A stretch of DNA of 64,000 nucleotides from Mageeibacillus sp. UBA6976 (GTDB lineage: Bacteria > Bacillota > Clostridia > Saccharofermentanales > Saccharofermentanaceae), in assembly GCA_002450155.1 (NCBI GenBank), contig DJYO01000031.1, positions 20,980-84,979 of the forward strand, read 5' to 3'. Positions 51,272 through 60,086 of this stretch are shown piece after piece (within the stretch, counting starts at the first letter, position 1; each line of letters begins with the position of its first letter). A model generated the notes under the pieces. The model made no database searches and was not told the DNA's origin. It saw nothing but the letters and a program-made list of their open reading frames with translations. The translations under genes and the position numbers were made by a program.

Positions 51272-52708
51272 TCAGCGGTAGACTACGACTGTTGTGCCCT
51301 TGCTGCAGTTCTCATAGACCCACTTGGCATTGTCTATTTCCATTCTGATGCAGCCGTGAGATACGTGAGCACCAACTGTAGGATCTGCAACTGTGCCGTC
51401 CTTGTAATAGAGAACGGAATGCATGTAGTATGCGCCGTGGAATCTGGTTGCATAGTGGCAGTAGAATCCCTTGGCAGATACAAAGTATTTGACCTTGTCC
51501 TTGATGGCATAAGTGCCTGACGGGGTAGGGGATGTATCAGCTCCCGGTCCTATATCGAAATACTTGATAAGTGTCCAGTGATTTCTTGAGCCCTGGAATA
51601 TACCGCACTTGCAGTTAGTATAGTCGATCATGATCAGGAAACATGTCTTGCTGGACTGACCGTTGGCACGGTTCTGCATATTGGTGCGGATCCAGGATAA
51701 GTCATGGCATGTGAAGCCCTGATTAACATGGACGCCGGCGATATCACCGGGGATAACGAATCCCTTGCGGATGACTACGATCTGGATAGCCTCAACTCTG
51801 TAAGAGTCTTCGATGGTGCCTGATGTCTGACCGTTCCTTGCCCACTGGAGCCAGCCGTAATTCTGGCAGTGGGTGCGGTAGTAAACTTCATAACTGTTTG
51901 CAACGTCACCGGTGAGGAGGATCTGTAAGGCCTCAAGCCTTAAGCCCTGGCCTACGGTTCCCGAGGTCGCTCCGTTGGCAACGGAACCCTGCCAGCCGAT
52001 ATTCTGAACATGGGACTTATATGAGATGCCGCCGCTGGTGTTGCTGTCAAGCTTGATCTCGATGGCCTCAACTCTCAGGGATCTGCCTGTTGTTCCTGCA
52101 ACAGCGCCGTCCTTGCGCCAATCCTGCCAGCCGATGTTCTGGACGTGAGTCCTGTAGCTTATGGAAGGTGTGTTCTGGCATTGGGACAGGGGGACGATCT
52201 TGACCTGGATCTCCTCGACTCTTAAAGAGCTTCCTTCAGTACCAGACATGGTACCGTTGGATACCCAGCCCTGAGCGTCACCGTAGTTCTGTACGTGAGT
52301 CCTGTACTGAACGCCGTAGCTGTTTGCGAGATCACCTGTGAGCCTGAACTCAACTGCCTCGATACGAAGCGCGCGACCCCTTGTACCTACTGTGCTTCCT
52401 GCATTTGTCCAGTTAGACCATCCGATGTTCTGTATGTGAGCTCGGTACTGAAGAGTTCCTGATATGCCGGAATTATTAGTTAATTTGATGTTGAATGCCT
52501 CAACTCTCTGACTCCTGCCCCTTGATCCGAGGACCAAAGCGCCTTCGGAATTGACTGTTCCTGCCTGATCGCCCACATTCTGGATATGAGCTGTTCCCGA
52601 CAGGGCAAAAGTAGTATCGGCCCTAGCTCCGGTTATAGGTGCCAGGACGATGCCTAACGCCAATACAGCTGTCATGATGACAGCGACTAACCTCTTGTTT
52701 CTAATCAT
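51272..52708 (-). CDS. Secreted L,D-transpeptidase (YkuD) with six ChW repeats
   Basis: The 478-residue protein has a signal peptide (to about residue 30, ITGARA), six ChW repeats of about 46 residues with core HVQNIGWxxW...GT.G.SLRVEAI (about 35-315), then a YkuD domain. The domain ends in HVSHGCIRMEIDNAKWV with the catalytic Cys. It should cross-link or anchor at peptidoglycan outside the cell. AAGGAG precedes the ATG. It is divergent from the LTA-synthase-like gene. The same repeats occur in the deacetylase at 55834. Confidence 0.94.
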   Translation of the reverse strand: MIRNKRLVAVIMTAVLALGIVLAPITGARADTTFALSGTAHIQNVGDQAGTVNSEGALVLGSRGRSQRVEAFNIKLTNNSGISGTLQYRAHIQNIGWSNWTNAGSTVGTRGRALRIEAVEFRLTGDLANSYGVQYRTHVQNYGDAQGWVSNGTMSGTEGSSLRVEEIQVKIVPLSQCQNTPSISYRTHVQNIGWQDWRKDGAVAGTTGRSLRVEAIEIKLDSNTSGGISYKSHVQNIGWQGSVANGATSGTVGQGLRLEALQILLTGDVANSYEVYYRTHCQNYGWLQWARNGQTSGTIEDSYRVEAIQIVVIRKGFVIPGDIAGVHVNQGFTCHDLSWIRTNMQNRANGQSSKTCFLIMIDYTNCKCGIFQGSRNHWTLIKYFDIGPGADTSPTPSGTYAIKDKVKYFVSAKGFYCHYATRFHGAYYMHSVLYYKDGTVADPTVGAHVSHGCIRMEIDNAKWVYENCSKGTTVVVYR

Positions 52709-52716
52709 AACTACTC

Positions 52717-52777
52717 CTTATTTAGACTTTATTAAATAAAAAATCCTACCCAAGAATAACATATTGCCCTAAATAAG
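52717..52777. promoter_or_regulatory. Divergent control region with inverted repeat CTTATTTAG/CTAAATAAG
   Basis: Perfect 9-bp arms at 52717-52725 and 52769-52777. The first overlaps the ribosome site side of the L,D-transpeptidase gene, and the second abuts the -10 (TATTAT, 52780-52785) of the LTA-synthase-like gene. It may be a shared operator. Confidence 0.4.
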
Positions 52778-52792
52778 TGTATTATTGTTTGC

Positions 52793-55393
52793 GTGAGACG
52801 CGATAAAGTAAAAAAGAAGATAAATATAGGTAAGATCCTGGGGATCGTTTTTACGACGATCCTGTTTTTTATACTAAGTCTGGCCTGTACATCCATGATC
52901 TGGTGTATGGACGTCTGGCGTGAGATAACCGCATCAGAGATCGTCTTTCACTTAACGGCGCCTCTTACCGGGACTTCGACAGATGTGCTCGGTGATTTCT
53001 TTGTAAGAGCACTTGCTCCGGCAGTGATCCTCGCCATAGTTTATTTTGTGGCAAGGCTTATCCTGAGATACAAAGACAGGCTCAAGGCTCTCAAGATAAC
53101 CACCATAGCAGTCTGGGCAGTATTAGTCCTGTCTCTGCTCATTACGGGATTCAGATTCTGCATGAGGTACGGTGTCATTAAATATATCGTATCCCAGACC
53201 ATGGAATCGGATTTTATCGGGGATAACTATGTGTCTGCAGACGATGTGAAGATTACCTTCCCTGAGAAGAAGCGTAACCTGGTATATATCTATCTTGAGT
53301 CTATGGAGGATACTTATTCTGACAGGGCCCACGGTGGAGCCTTTGATTATGACTGCATCCCGGAGCTTACTGAGCTTGCCATGGATAACCAGTGTTTTGC
53401 GGGTGATTCAGGATACCTTAACGGAGGCCGTGTCACAACGGGAACAGATTTTACTATGGCTGCCTTAGTAGCCCAGACTGCCGGAATACCGATCAATGGC
53501 GGCATCGGCAATGCCGCCACTTCCTTTGCCGATTCCTTCTACCCGGGAGCCGTAGTCCTTGGAGATGTCTTAGCTGACGCAGGTTATAACCAGATGTTTA
53601 TGTGCGGCTCTGTCGCATACTTCGGCGGAAGAGAACTGTATTTCAGGAGCCACGGCGACTATACCATCTTTGACCAGACTTATGCCGAAGAGCACGATTT
53701 TATCCCCAAGGGCTACAATGTCTGGTGGGGATATGAGGATGAGAAGCTCTTTGACTTTGCAAAACAGATGATACTCGAGATGGCATCGGAGGAAGAGCCC
53801 TTCAATTTCACCATGCTTACGGCTGATACCCATTTTGAGGACGGATATCTGTGTCCTCTGTGTCAGGATGAGTTTGACGACCAGTATGCAAATGTTATGG
53901 CCTGTTCTTCAAGGCAGGTCTATGCCTTTGTCGAGTGGCTCAAGCAGCAGCCCTTCTACGAGGATACAACGATCATAATCAGCGGAGACCATCTGACGAT
54001 GGATTCTGATTTCTGCAAGAGTATAGATACTGATTATGTGCGCACGAATTATTTCTGCATCATCAATCCTGCAAAAGAGCCCGAGACTAATGACAGAAGG
54101 GAATATACAACACTGGATATCTATCCCACGACTTTGTCTTCTATGGGGTGCGATATACAGGGAGACAGGCTGGGGCTTGGCACGGATCTATTCTCCTCAA
54201 GTCCTACACTTATAGAGCAGTACGGCTTCGATCTTATCGATACCGAGCTTGCCAAGAAGAGTACATTCTACGATACCATAGGTCAGTTTGACCCGCTGTC
54301 TGCCGGCATAATGAAGCGCCTGCGCTATATGGATGTGGAATGCAGTCTTGACCCGGACAATTCTCTCAATATAAGTTTCTGGGGTATAGAGAACGGAAAC
54401 CTTGTGATAGATTCCGTCAGAGGGGAGTTCTACTCTCCTTCAGGAGAATTAATAGCCTCGGGAGACTTCTGCTTATCCCGGGATAAGGTCTACAGTCTGA
54501 GCCTGGATCTTGGCGATACCCCTGCAAGAGATGTGTTTACCGGTACTCTCAAGATATTTGCAACTGACTCTGAGGGTACTGAGCATCTGGTCTATATCAA
54601 TGACGATAACACATCTGCCCTCAAATACGATTCTATAGAAGACTATATGGAAGTATTGTCCTCTATGGAGGATATGACCGTATTTATTGCGGTAAGAGAT
54701 GAGGCATCCCTTAACCTTACAGAGGAGATCAGAGACAGCTTCGGTCTTCTGGGTCTTGAATGTACTGTCTTTGACAAGTTCCATAATTCCTATGTAGGCA
54801 TAGTGGGGGATGGTATCCATATCGAAGATACCTCAGAGATGATGCTGAATTACCAGGGCACACTCCCGGACGGCCACGAATATGAGGTTACAAGTGCAGG
54901 ATTTGATGCCGGAAACTGCTGCTCTATAGAGATAGATGATACCGATTATGCCCTTAACAGAAGGGGATTTAACATTGTTACATACGATAATCTCACATCA
55001 AGAGTAGTAGATACCGTCTATTATGACCTGTATCTTAAGTCCGTTACCAGCATAATGAGCGATGAGACAGTGAATATAGATTATGATTACGATGAAGCCC
55101 AGGGTACCTTGGATGTGACTATAACAGGAGACCGCAAGGCCATACTTACGGGAAAAAATCTCTATGTCTATATGTATGTTTGGTCGCCCGATGATCCTAC
55201 AGGGAACAGGAAAGTGGTATTCACGAGAGAGACTGATTCCGAGGGCTCAGAATACTATGTTCTCAAGGATCTTGACCTTAATGGATACGATCCCCGGGAG
55301 GTAGGGATGATGTTCTTCTTCAAGAGTCAGGACACCGGTCTCATCGATTACAAAATCAAGGTCATGACTAACCTTTTGCAGCAGGAAGGTTAA
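52793..55393 (+). CDS. LTA synthase-like phosphoglycerol transferase (sulfatase fold), GTG start
   Basis: The 866-residue protein has three N-terminal helices (about 13-35, 65-85, 100-120), then an external sulfatase domain. NLVYIYLESMEDTY leads to the catalytic region, GGRVTTGTDFTMAALVAQTAGIP holds the conserved Thr nucleophile region, and TIIISGDHLTMD the metal ligands. The C-terminal ~350 residues are a beta-rich extension beyond normal LtaS length (about 640). It would polymerise or add glycerol phosphate to a surface glycolipid or glycan. TATTAT ends 7 nt before the GTG and there is no ribosome site, so the message may be leaderless. Confidence 0.88.
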   Translation: MRRDKVKKKINIGKILGIVFTTILFFILSLACTSMIWCMDVWREITASEIVFHLTAPLTGTSTDVLGDFFVRALAPAVILAIVYFVARLILRYKDRLKALKITTIAVWAVLVLSLLITGFRFCMRYGVIKYIVSQTMESDFIGDNYVSADDVKITFPEKKRNLVYIYLESMEDTYSDRAHGGAFDYDCIPELTELAMDNQCFAGDSGYLNGGRVTTGTDFTMAALVAQTAGIPINGGIGNAATSFADSFYPGAVVLGDVLADAGYNQMFMCGSVAYFGGRELYFRSHGDYTIFDQTYAEEHDFIPKGYNVWWGYEDEKLFDFAKQMILEMASEEEPFNFTMLTADTHFEDGYLCPLCQDEFDDQYANVMACSSRQVYAFVEWLKQQPFYEDTTIIISGDHLTMDSDFCKSIDTDYVRTNYFCIINPAKEPETNDRREYTTLDIYPTTLSSMGCDIQGDRLGLGTDLFSSSPTLIEQYGFDLIDTELAKKSTFYDTIGQFDPLSAGIMKRLRYMDVECSLDPDNSLNISFWGIENGNLVIDSVRGEFYSPSGELIASGDFCLSRDKVYSLSLDLGDTPARDVFTGTLKIFATDSEGTEHLVYINDDNTSALKYDSIEDYMEVLSSMEDMTVFIAVRDEASLNLTEEIRDSFGLLGLECTVFDKFHNSYVGIVGDGIHIEDTSEMMLNYQGTLPDGHEYEVTSAGFDAGNCCSIEIDDTDYALNRRGFNIVTYDNLTSRVVDTVYYDLYLKSVTSIMSDETVNIDYDYDEAQGTLDVTITGDRKAILTGKNLYVYMYVWSPDDPTGNRKVVFTRETDSEGSEYYVLKDLDLNGYDPREVGMMFFFKSQDTGLIDYKIKVMTNLLQQEG

Positions 55394-55436
55394 TGATATA
55401 ATCGACATATAACGACAACTTTGGAGGTGTTATCTG

Positions 55437-55787
55437 ATGCCAAGACCGGTCAGAGTAAGACGTGTTTGCGGAGAACCTAAATATACGAGATTTGCCCCTA
55501 CGGGAGTTACGGGTTACGATGCGGTCGTACTGTCTATAGAAGAGTACGAGGTAATAAGACACGTGGATTATCAGAAGATGACTCACGAAGAATGTGCAAA
55601 ACAGATGGATATATCGAGGACTACTGTAACCGAGATATATGAGTCTGCCAGATTCAAGATAGCTGATTCCCTTATAAACGGCAAGGTGCTCTGTATAGAA
55701 GGCGGAAATTACAAGGTCTGCGAGGGTGCCAGATTCTGCGCTGAGAACGCCCGGGATACGGAGTGCAGCAATATTTCTTCAAAATAA
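55437..55787 (+). CDS. DUF134 helix-turn-helix protein
   Basis: The 116-residue protein starts MPRPVRVRRVCGEPKYTRFAP, the DUF134 signature, followed by a sigma-70-region-4-like helix-turn-helix (HEECAKQMDISRTTVTEIYESAR) and a tail with three cysteines. DUF134 proteins are small predicted DNA-binding regulators, often in Clostridia. GGAGG precedes the ATG and TATAAT lies about 33 nt upstream. Its target is unknown; the neighbours are envelope genes. Confidence 0.9.
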   Translation: MPRPVRVRRVCGEPKYTRFAPTGVTGYDAVVLSIEEYEVIRHVDYQKMTHEECAKQMDISRTTVTEIYESARFKIADSLINGKVLCIEGGNYKVCEGARFCAENARDTECSNISSK

Positions 55788-55833
55788 GACTTTGGATTAT
55801 AATAGCCAGGTAAAAACTATTTAGGAGGCAGGT

Positions 55834-57669
55834 ATGCTTAAGAACAGACTACTTGCAGGATTACTTGCAACGGTGATGACTTTCGGCGTGATATCTGCTC
55901 TTGCTCCCGCTATAAGGGCTGGCGAGACCGGCATTAAGCTGTCCGGTATGGCTCATGTTCAGGATCAGGGCGATACAGAAGGTACATTTGACGGAGAGGT
56001 GCTGAAGCTTGGCACCAGAGGACAGTCCAAACGTCTTGAATCCATCACGATAAACCTGGAGAATAACACAGAGCTTGAAGGGGATCTCGAATACAGAGTC
56101 CATATCCAGAACATAGGCTGGACTGATTGGGTAAAGAGCGGGACCTTTGCAGGAACAAGGGGCAGAGCACTCCGCCTTGAAGCTATTGAATTAAGGCTGA
56201 CAGGAGATCTGGCTGATCATTACGATGTTAAATACCATGCCCATATCCAGGACTATGGCGATGCCCAGGGATGGGTCAGCAACGGTCTTTCTGCCGGAAC
56301 ATGCGGAGAATCCAAGCGTGTCGAAGAGATAAACATCAAGATAACAGAGAAGACAGGCACTTCAGTGCCTGAAGTAGCCTACAGGACCCATATCCAGAAT
56401 CAGGGATGGGAGAGCAAGTGGGCTTGCAACGGCGCTGTCAGCGGAACATCAGGCAAGGCCTTAAGGCTTGAAGGCATCAGGATGTCTCTGTTTGGCAGCG
56501 GCGTCAGCGGCAGCATCTCATACAGGACTCACGTCCAGGATATAGGCTGGCAGAATTGGGTCAGCGACGGAGAGCTTGCGGGCACCACAGGCCAGTCCAA
56601 GAGGCTTGAAGCCATACAGATCAAGATAACAGGCGATATAGCTAACAGCTATAATGTCTACTACCGTGTGCATATGCAGGATATAGGCTGGCTTGGCTGG
56701 GTATCCAACGGCGCTTCAGCAGGATCTGACGGTTTTGCTGCAAGGCTTGAAGCCATTCAGGTAGTTATAGTCCCCAAGGGACAGACACCTGCAGCAGATC
56801 TGGGAGGGATCACTCCCGTAACTTCCTACGGCAGCTTCTCTGCATCTTCTCCGAATCAGCTTATAGAGTGCGGGCACTTTAACGGCTGGACCTCTATCGG
56901 ATGCAATACTTACTATATCAGTAATGGTAAGTTCGCAAACGGACTTACTACCATTGGCGGCGCTAAATACCTGTTCAGGAACAACCTGCTCGTTAAGGGC
57001 GATAAGGTGATAATTGACAATGTCCTTTATTGCATGAATGCAAACGGATCGGTATATAGGACAGTAGACGGCAGCAGACCTATGGTCGCACTCACATTCG
57101 ATGACGGTCCTACCAGATATACAGGCGAGATCCTGGATACTCTTGAGAAGTACAATTCAGTTGCAACATTCTTTGTCATCGGTTCATGTGCGGCAGGCAG
57201 GAAGTCTGATCTGCAGCGCGAATATGCCATGGGATGCCAGATCGGTAACCACACATATAACCACCCCACACTTACAAGGCTCTCCCAGGATCAGATCAGG
57301 AGCGAGCTGAGCCGTACGGATGATGTTATCGAGGCTGCTGTAGGTACACGTTCAACGATAATGAGACCTCCGGGAGGTTCTTTTAACCAGAATGTAAGAG
57401 ATGTTGCCGGTAAGGCCATCATCATCTGGGATGTTGATACAAGAGACTGGGAGAACCACGATGCCCAGAAGATAATCAATAATGTCCTGAACAATACCAG
57501 GAACGGCTCTATCGTTCTCATGCACGACAGACTGGGCTGCACGGCTCAGGCAGTCAGGACGATCGTTCCGACTCTCATATCAAGAGGCTATCAGCTTGTA
57601 ACGGTAGATGAGCTGGCGATGTTCAGAGGCGGTCTTACAAACGGTAAGGCATATTACTCTATCAGATAA
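55834..57669 (+). CDS. Secreted polysaccharide deacetylase with six ChW repeats
   Basis: The 611-residue protein has a signal peptide (to about 31, AIRAGE), six ChW repeats (about 33-310), a linker resembling cell-wall-binding repeats (about 335-410), then a NodB domain. ALTFDDGPTRYT, GNHTYNHPTL (metal histidines), MRPPGGSFN and VLMHDR give the deacetylase motifs. It probably removes acetyl groups from peptidoglycan or another surface glycan. AGGAGG precedes the ATG and TATAAT lies upstream. The end overlaps the convergent radical SAM gene by 8 nt. Confidence 0.94.
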   Translation: MLKNRLLAGLLATVMTFGVISALAPAIRAGETGIKLSGMAHVQDQGDTEGTFDGEVLKLGTRGQSKRLESITINLENNTELEGDLEYRVHIQNIGWTDWVKSGTFAGTRGRALRLEAIELRLTGDLADHYDVKYHAHIQDYGDAQGWVSNGLSAGTCGESKRVEEINIKITEKTGTSVPEVAYRTHIQNQGWESKWACNGAVSGTSGKALRLEGIRMSLFGSGVSGSISYRTHVQDIGWQNWVSDGELAGTTGQSKRLEAIQIKITGDIANSYNVYYRVHMQDIGWLGWVSNGASAGSDGFAARLEAIQVVIVPKGQTPAADLGGITPVTSYGSFSASSPNQLIECGHFNGWTSIGCNTYYISNGKFANGLTTIGGAKYLFRNNLLVKGDKVIIDNVLYCMNANGSVYRTVDGSRPMVALTFDDGPTRYTGEILDTLEKYNSVATFFVIGSCAAGRKSDLQREYAMGCQIGNHTYNHPTLTRLSQDQIRSELSRTDDVIEAAVGTRSTIMRPPGGSFNQNVRDVAGKAIIIWDVDTRDWENHDAQKIINNVLNNTRNGSIVLMHDRLGCTAQAVRTIVPTLISRGYQLVTVDELAMFRGGLTNGKAYYSIR

Positions 57670-58564
57670 AATCCGGGATAAATTCATCCCCGCTGGCGCC
57701 TTCGTCCTGGACGAAGGCGTTTTGCTGTCCAAGGGACATGAGATAATCTGTCATCTTCCGGTAGTGGAGGGGATTAAGGGTCTTTTTAAGCTCAGAAGGA
57801 GCCTTGCTGCTATCCAGGATCTCCGGTATCGGGGTATACTGACCCATCAGGCTTATATAGATCCTGTCCCCGTATCTGGAGGTGAGGTAATCCAGGATAT
57901 GTTTGGTATCAAACAGAGCCCCGGGCATCATAAGATGCCTTACTATGACACCCCTTGTGAGCATGCCCCGTGGATCGAATCTAAGATCTCCTGCGATCTT
58001 AACCATGGTATCTACGGCAAGGCAGGCAGTCTCAAAATAGTTGGGAGCATTGCAGTATTTAATTGCCAGATCCCTGCTGTAGAATTTCATGTCGGGGATA
58101 AAGATATTTACAAGACCTTCGAACATCCTTATGGTATCAGGAAGGTCATATCCCGAAGAATTAATTATCACAGGGATATCAAGCCCGCGGCTTCTGGCGG
58201 TTTCTATCGAGTTTGCAACGGTGGGGGCATAGTGCATCGGGGTTACCAGGTTAATGTTATTGGCACCCCGGGATTGAAGCTCCAGATATATGTCAGACAA
58301 TTCTTCGGCATTACATCTCCTGCCTCTGCCGGTCTCGCCTCTTGAAATTGAGTGATTCTGGCAAAAACAGCATTTGAGAGAGCAGCCCTCAAAAAAGACT
58401 GTACCGGACCCGTTACTGCCGGATATTATCGGTTCCTCGCCATAATGGAGCTTATAGAGATTAACGGCAGGAACAGTCCCTGCTCTGCAGTAGCCAAAGC
58501 TTTCTGTCCTGTCTGCTCTGCAATATCTCGGGCAGAGGGTACAGTGTTCGTAGTAAGATCTCAT
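57662..58564 (-). CDS. Radical SAM protein, PflX/COG1313 type
   Basis: The 300-residue protein has CTLCPRYCRADR at the N-terminus (extra cysteines) and CSLKCCFCQNHSIS, the CxxxCxxC cluster of radical SAM enzymes. Later segments VNIFIPDMKFY and RGVIVRHLMMPG follow the pyruvate-formate-lyase activase-like pattern. The function of this COG1313 group is unproven. The ATG at 58564 is chosen because TATAAT lies 6 nt upstream with no ribosome site. The longer open frame to 58666 would cross the promoter. It is divergent from purF. Confidence 0.85.
   Translation of the reverse strand: MRSYYEHCTLCPRYCRADRTESFGYCRAGTVPAVNLYKLHYGEEPIISGSNGSGTVFFEGCSLKCCFCQNHSISRGETGRGRRCNAEELSDIYLELQSRGANNINLVTPMHYAPTVANSIETARSRGLDIPVIINSSGYDLPDTIRMFEGLVNIFIPDMKFYSRDLAIKYCNAPNYFETACLAVDTMVKIAGDLRFDPRGMLTRGVIVRHLMMPGALFDTKHILDYLTSRYGDRIYISLMGQYTPIPEILDSSKAPSELKKTLNPLHYRKMTDYLMSLGQQNAFVQDEGASGDEFIPDFI
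57697..57723 (+). terminator. Terminator of the deacetylase gene, inside the opposing coding sequence
   Basis: CGCCTTCGTCC (57697-57707) and GGACGAAGGCG (57709-57719) form a perfect stem around one central base, followed by TTTT on the plus strand only. It lies within the last codons of the convergent radical SAM gene, encoding FVQDEGAS. Confidence 0.75.
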
Positions 58565-58667
58565 GGCGCTATTATATGCCATTTTGCCAAAAGGGGGCTT
58601 ATGGTTAATATAAAAAAACAACAATTTTACGCAATGTATTTCTATAACAGGGTGATAAAATCTCACT
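58565..58667. promoter_or_regulatory. Divergent leaderless promoters of the radical SAM gene and purF
   Basis: On the minus strand TATAAT (58576-58571) is 6 nt from the radical SAM ATG. On the plus strand TGATAAAAT (58653-58661, extended -10) is 6 nt from the purF ATG. Neither gene has a Shine-Dalgarno at normal distance. Confidence 0.55.
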
Positions 58668-60086
58668 ATGGCTATACATGAGGAGTGTGGTGTTTACGGT
58701 ATCTGCGGGAGCGACAAGGCAGCCCGCGCGTGTTACTACGGCCTTTTTGCACTGCAGCACAGAGGCCAGGAATCCTGCGGTATAGCTGTTAACGACGATG
58801 CCTCCATAAACTGCGTTAAGGGTATGGGGCTCGTATCCGAATTCTTTACCGAGGAAAGATTAGAGGGACTTTGCGGTGATATAGCCATAGGTCATGTCAG
58901 ATATTCGACCACCGGGTCATCAGATCCTTCTAATGCACAGCCCCTTGTAACCCAGTATGTTAAGGGTACACTCTCTATAGTCCATAACGGTAATCTTACA
59001 AACGCCATAACACTCAAGAGAAAGCTTGAAGAGCAGGGTGCCATATTCCATACCACCGTTGACTCCGAAGTCATAGCCTACATGATCGCCAAGGAGAGGA
59101 CATCAGCCCCTTCGGTCGAAGAGGCAGTAAGGAGAGTAATGGGAGCTATAGAGGGAGGATATGCCATTATCTGCATGAGCCCCAGAAAGCTCATTGCGGC
59201 AAGAGATCCCTATGGACTTAAGCCTCTGGTAATGGGCAGGATAAAGAACGAAGACGGGACAGATGCCATAGTCTTTGCATCGGAGACCTGCGCACTTGAT
59301 GCTACAGGTGCCGAGCTCATAAGAGATGTTGAGCCCGGAGAGATCATAATCGCAGAGGGCGGCAGGTATAAATCTATGGCTTCAGGTATAAAGAAGCCCT
59401 GCAGCAGATGCATATTTGAGTATATCTATTTTGCAAGACCGGATTCTGTCATTGACGGAGTATCTGTCTTTGACAGCAGAAGGAGGGCGGGAGCTCTTCT
59501 TGCAAGGCAGTATCCTGTTGAGGCGGACTGCGTTATAGGTGTTCCTGAATCAGGTATAGATGCGGCCCTTGGCTACAGCCTTGAGTCGGGGATCCCTTAT
59601 GAGAAGGGATTTGTTAAGAATTCATACGTAGGCAGGACCTTTATCAAGCCGTCTCAGGAGGAGAGGGCCAGGTCTGTCATGATCAAGCTCAATCCCATAA
59701 CATCAGCAGTAAAGGGCAAGAGAGTCGTAATGATCGACGATTCCATAGTAAGGGGCACTACCATTGCAAACATAGTAGGGCTCTTAAGAAACAGCGGAGC
59801 CAAGGAGGTCCATGTAAGGATCTCATCGCCGCCTTTTATCAGACCTTGTTTCTACGGGACCGATGTACCTTCCTGCGACAGGCTTATTGCCTGCAAGCAT
59901 ACGGTAGAAGAGATCCGGGATATAATAGGTGCTGACTCACTGGGATATCTTAAGGTGGAATCTCTGGGGGATATGATCGGCGAAGAAGGCCACAGATATT
60001 GTGATGCCTGTTTTACCGGTAACTATCCCAATATCGATTCCGGAATAGATCTGCTTATGGAAGATGGTGCAAAACTTGAGAAGTAA
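58668..60086 (+). CDS. purF: Amidophosphoribosyltransferase
   Basis: The 472-residue protein starts MAIHEECGVYGICG; Cys7 would be the mature N-terminal nucleophile after propeptide removal. GALFALQHRGQESCG-type glutaminase and VVMIDDSIVRGTT (PRPP loop) motifs are present. C-terminal CKHTVEEIRDIIGADSLGYL belongs to Fe-S-type PurF proteins. It commits PRPP to purine synthesis. No other pur gene is near, unlike the usual operon. It overlaps the next gene by 23 nt. Confidence 0.95.
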   Translation: MAIHEECGVYGICGSDKAARACYYGLFALQHRGQESCGIAVNDDASINCVKGMGLVSEFFTEERLEGLCGDIAIGHVRYSTTGSSDPSNAQPLVTQYVKGTLSIVHNGNLTNAITLKRKLEEQGAIFHTTVDSEVIAYMIAKERTSAPSVEEAVRRVMGAIEGGYAIICMSPRKLIAARDPYGLKPLVMGRIKNEDGTDAIVFASETCALDATGAELIRDVEPGEIIIAEGGRYKSMASGIKKPCSRCIFEYIYFARPDSVIDGVSVFDSRRRAGALLARQYPVEADCVIGVPESGIDAALGYSLESGIPYEKGFVKNSYVGRTFIKPSQEERARSVMIKLNPITSAVKGKRVVMIDDSIVRGTTIANIVGLLRNSGAKEVHVRISSPPFIRPCFYGTDVPSCDRLIACKHTVEEIRDIIGADSLGYLKVESLGDMIGEEGHRYCDACFTGNYPNIDSGIDLLMEDGAKLEK

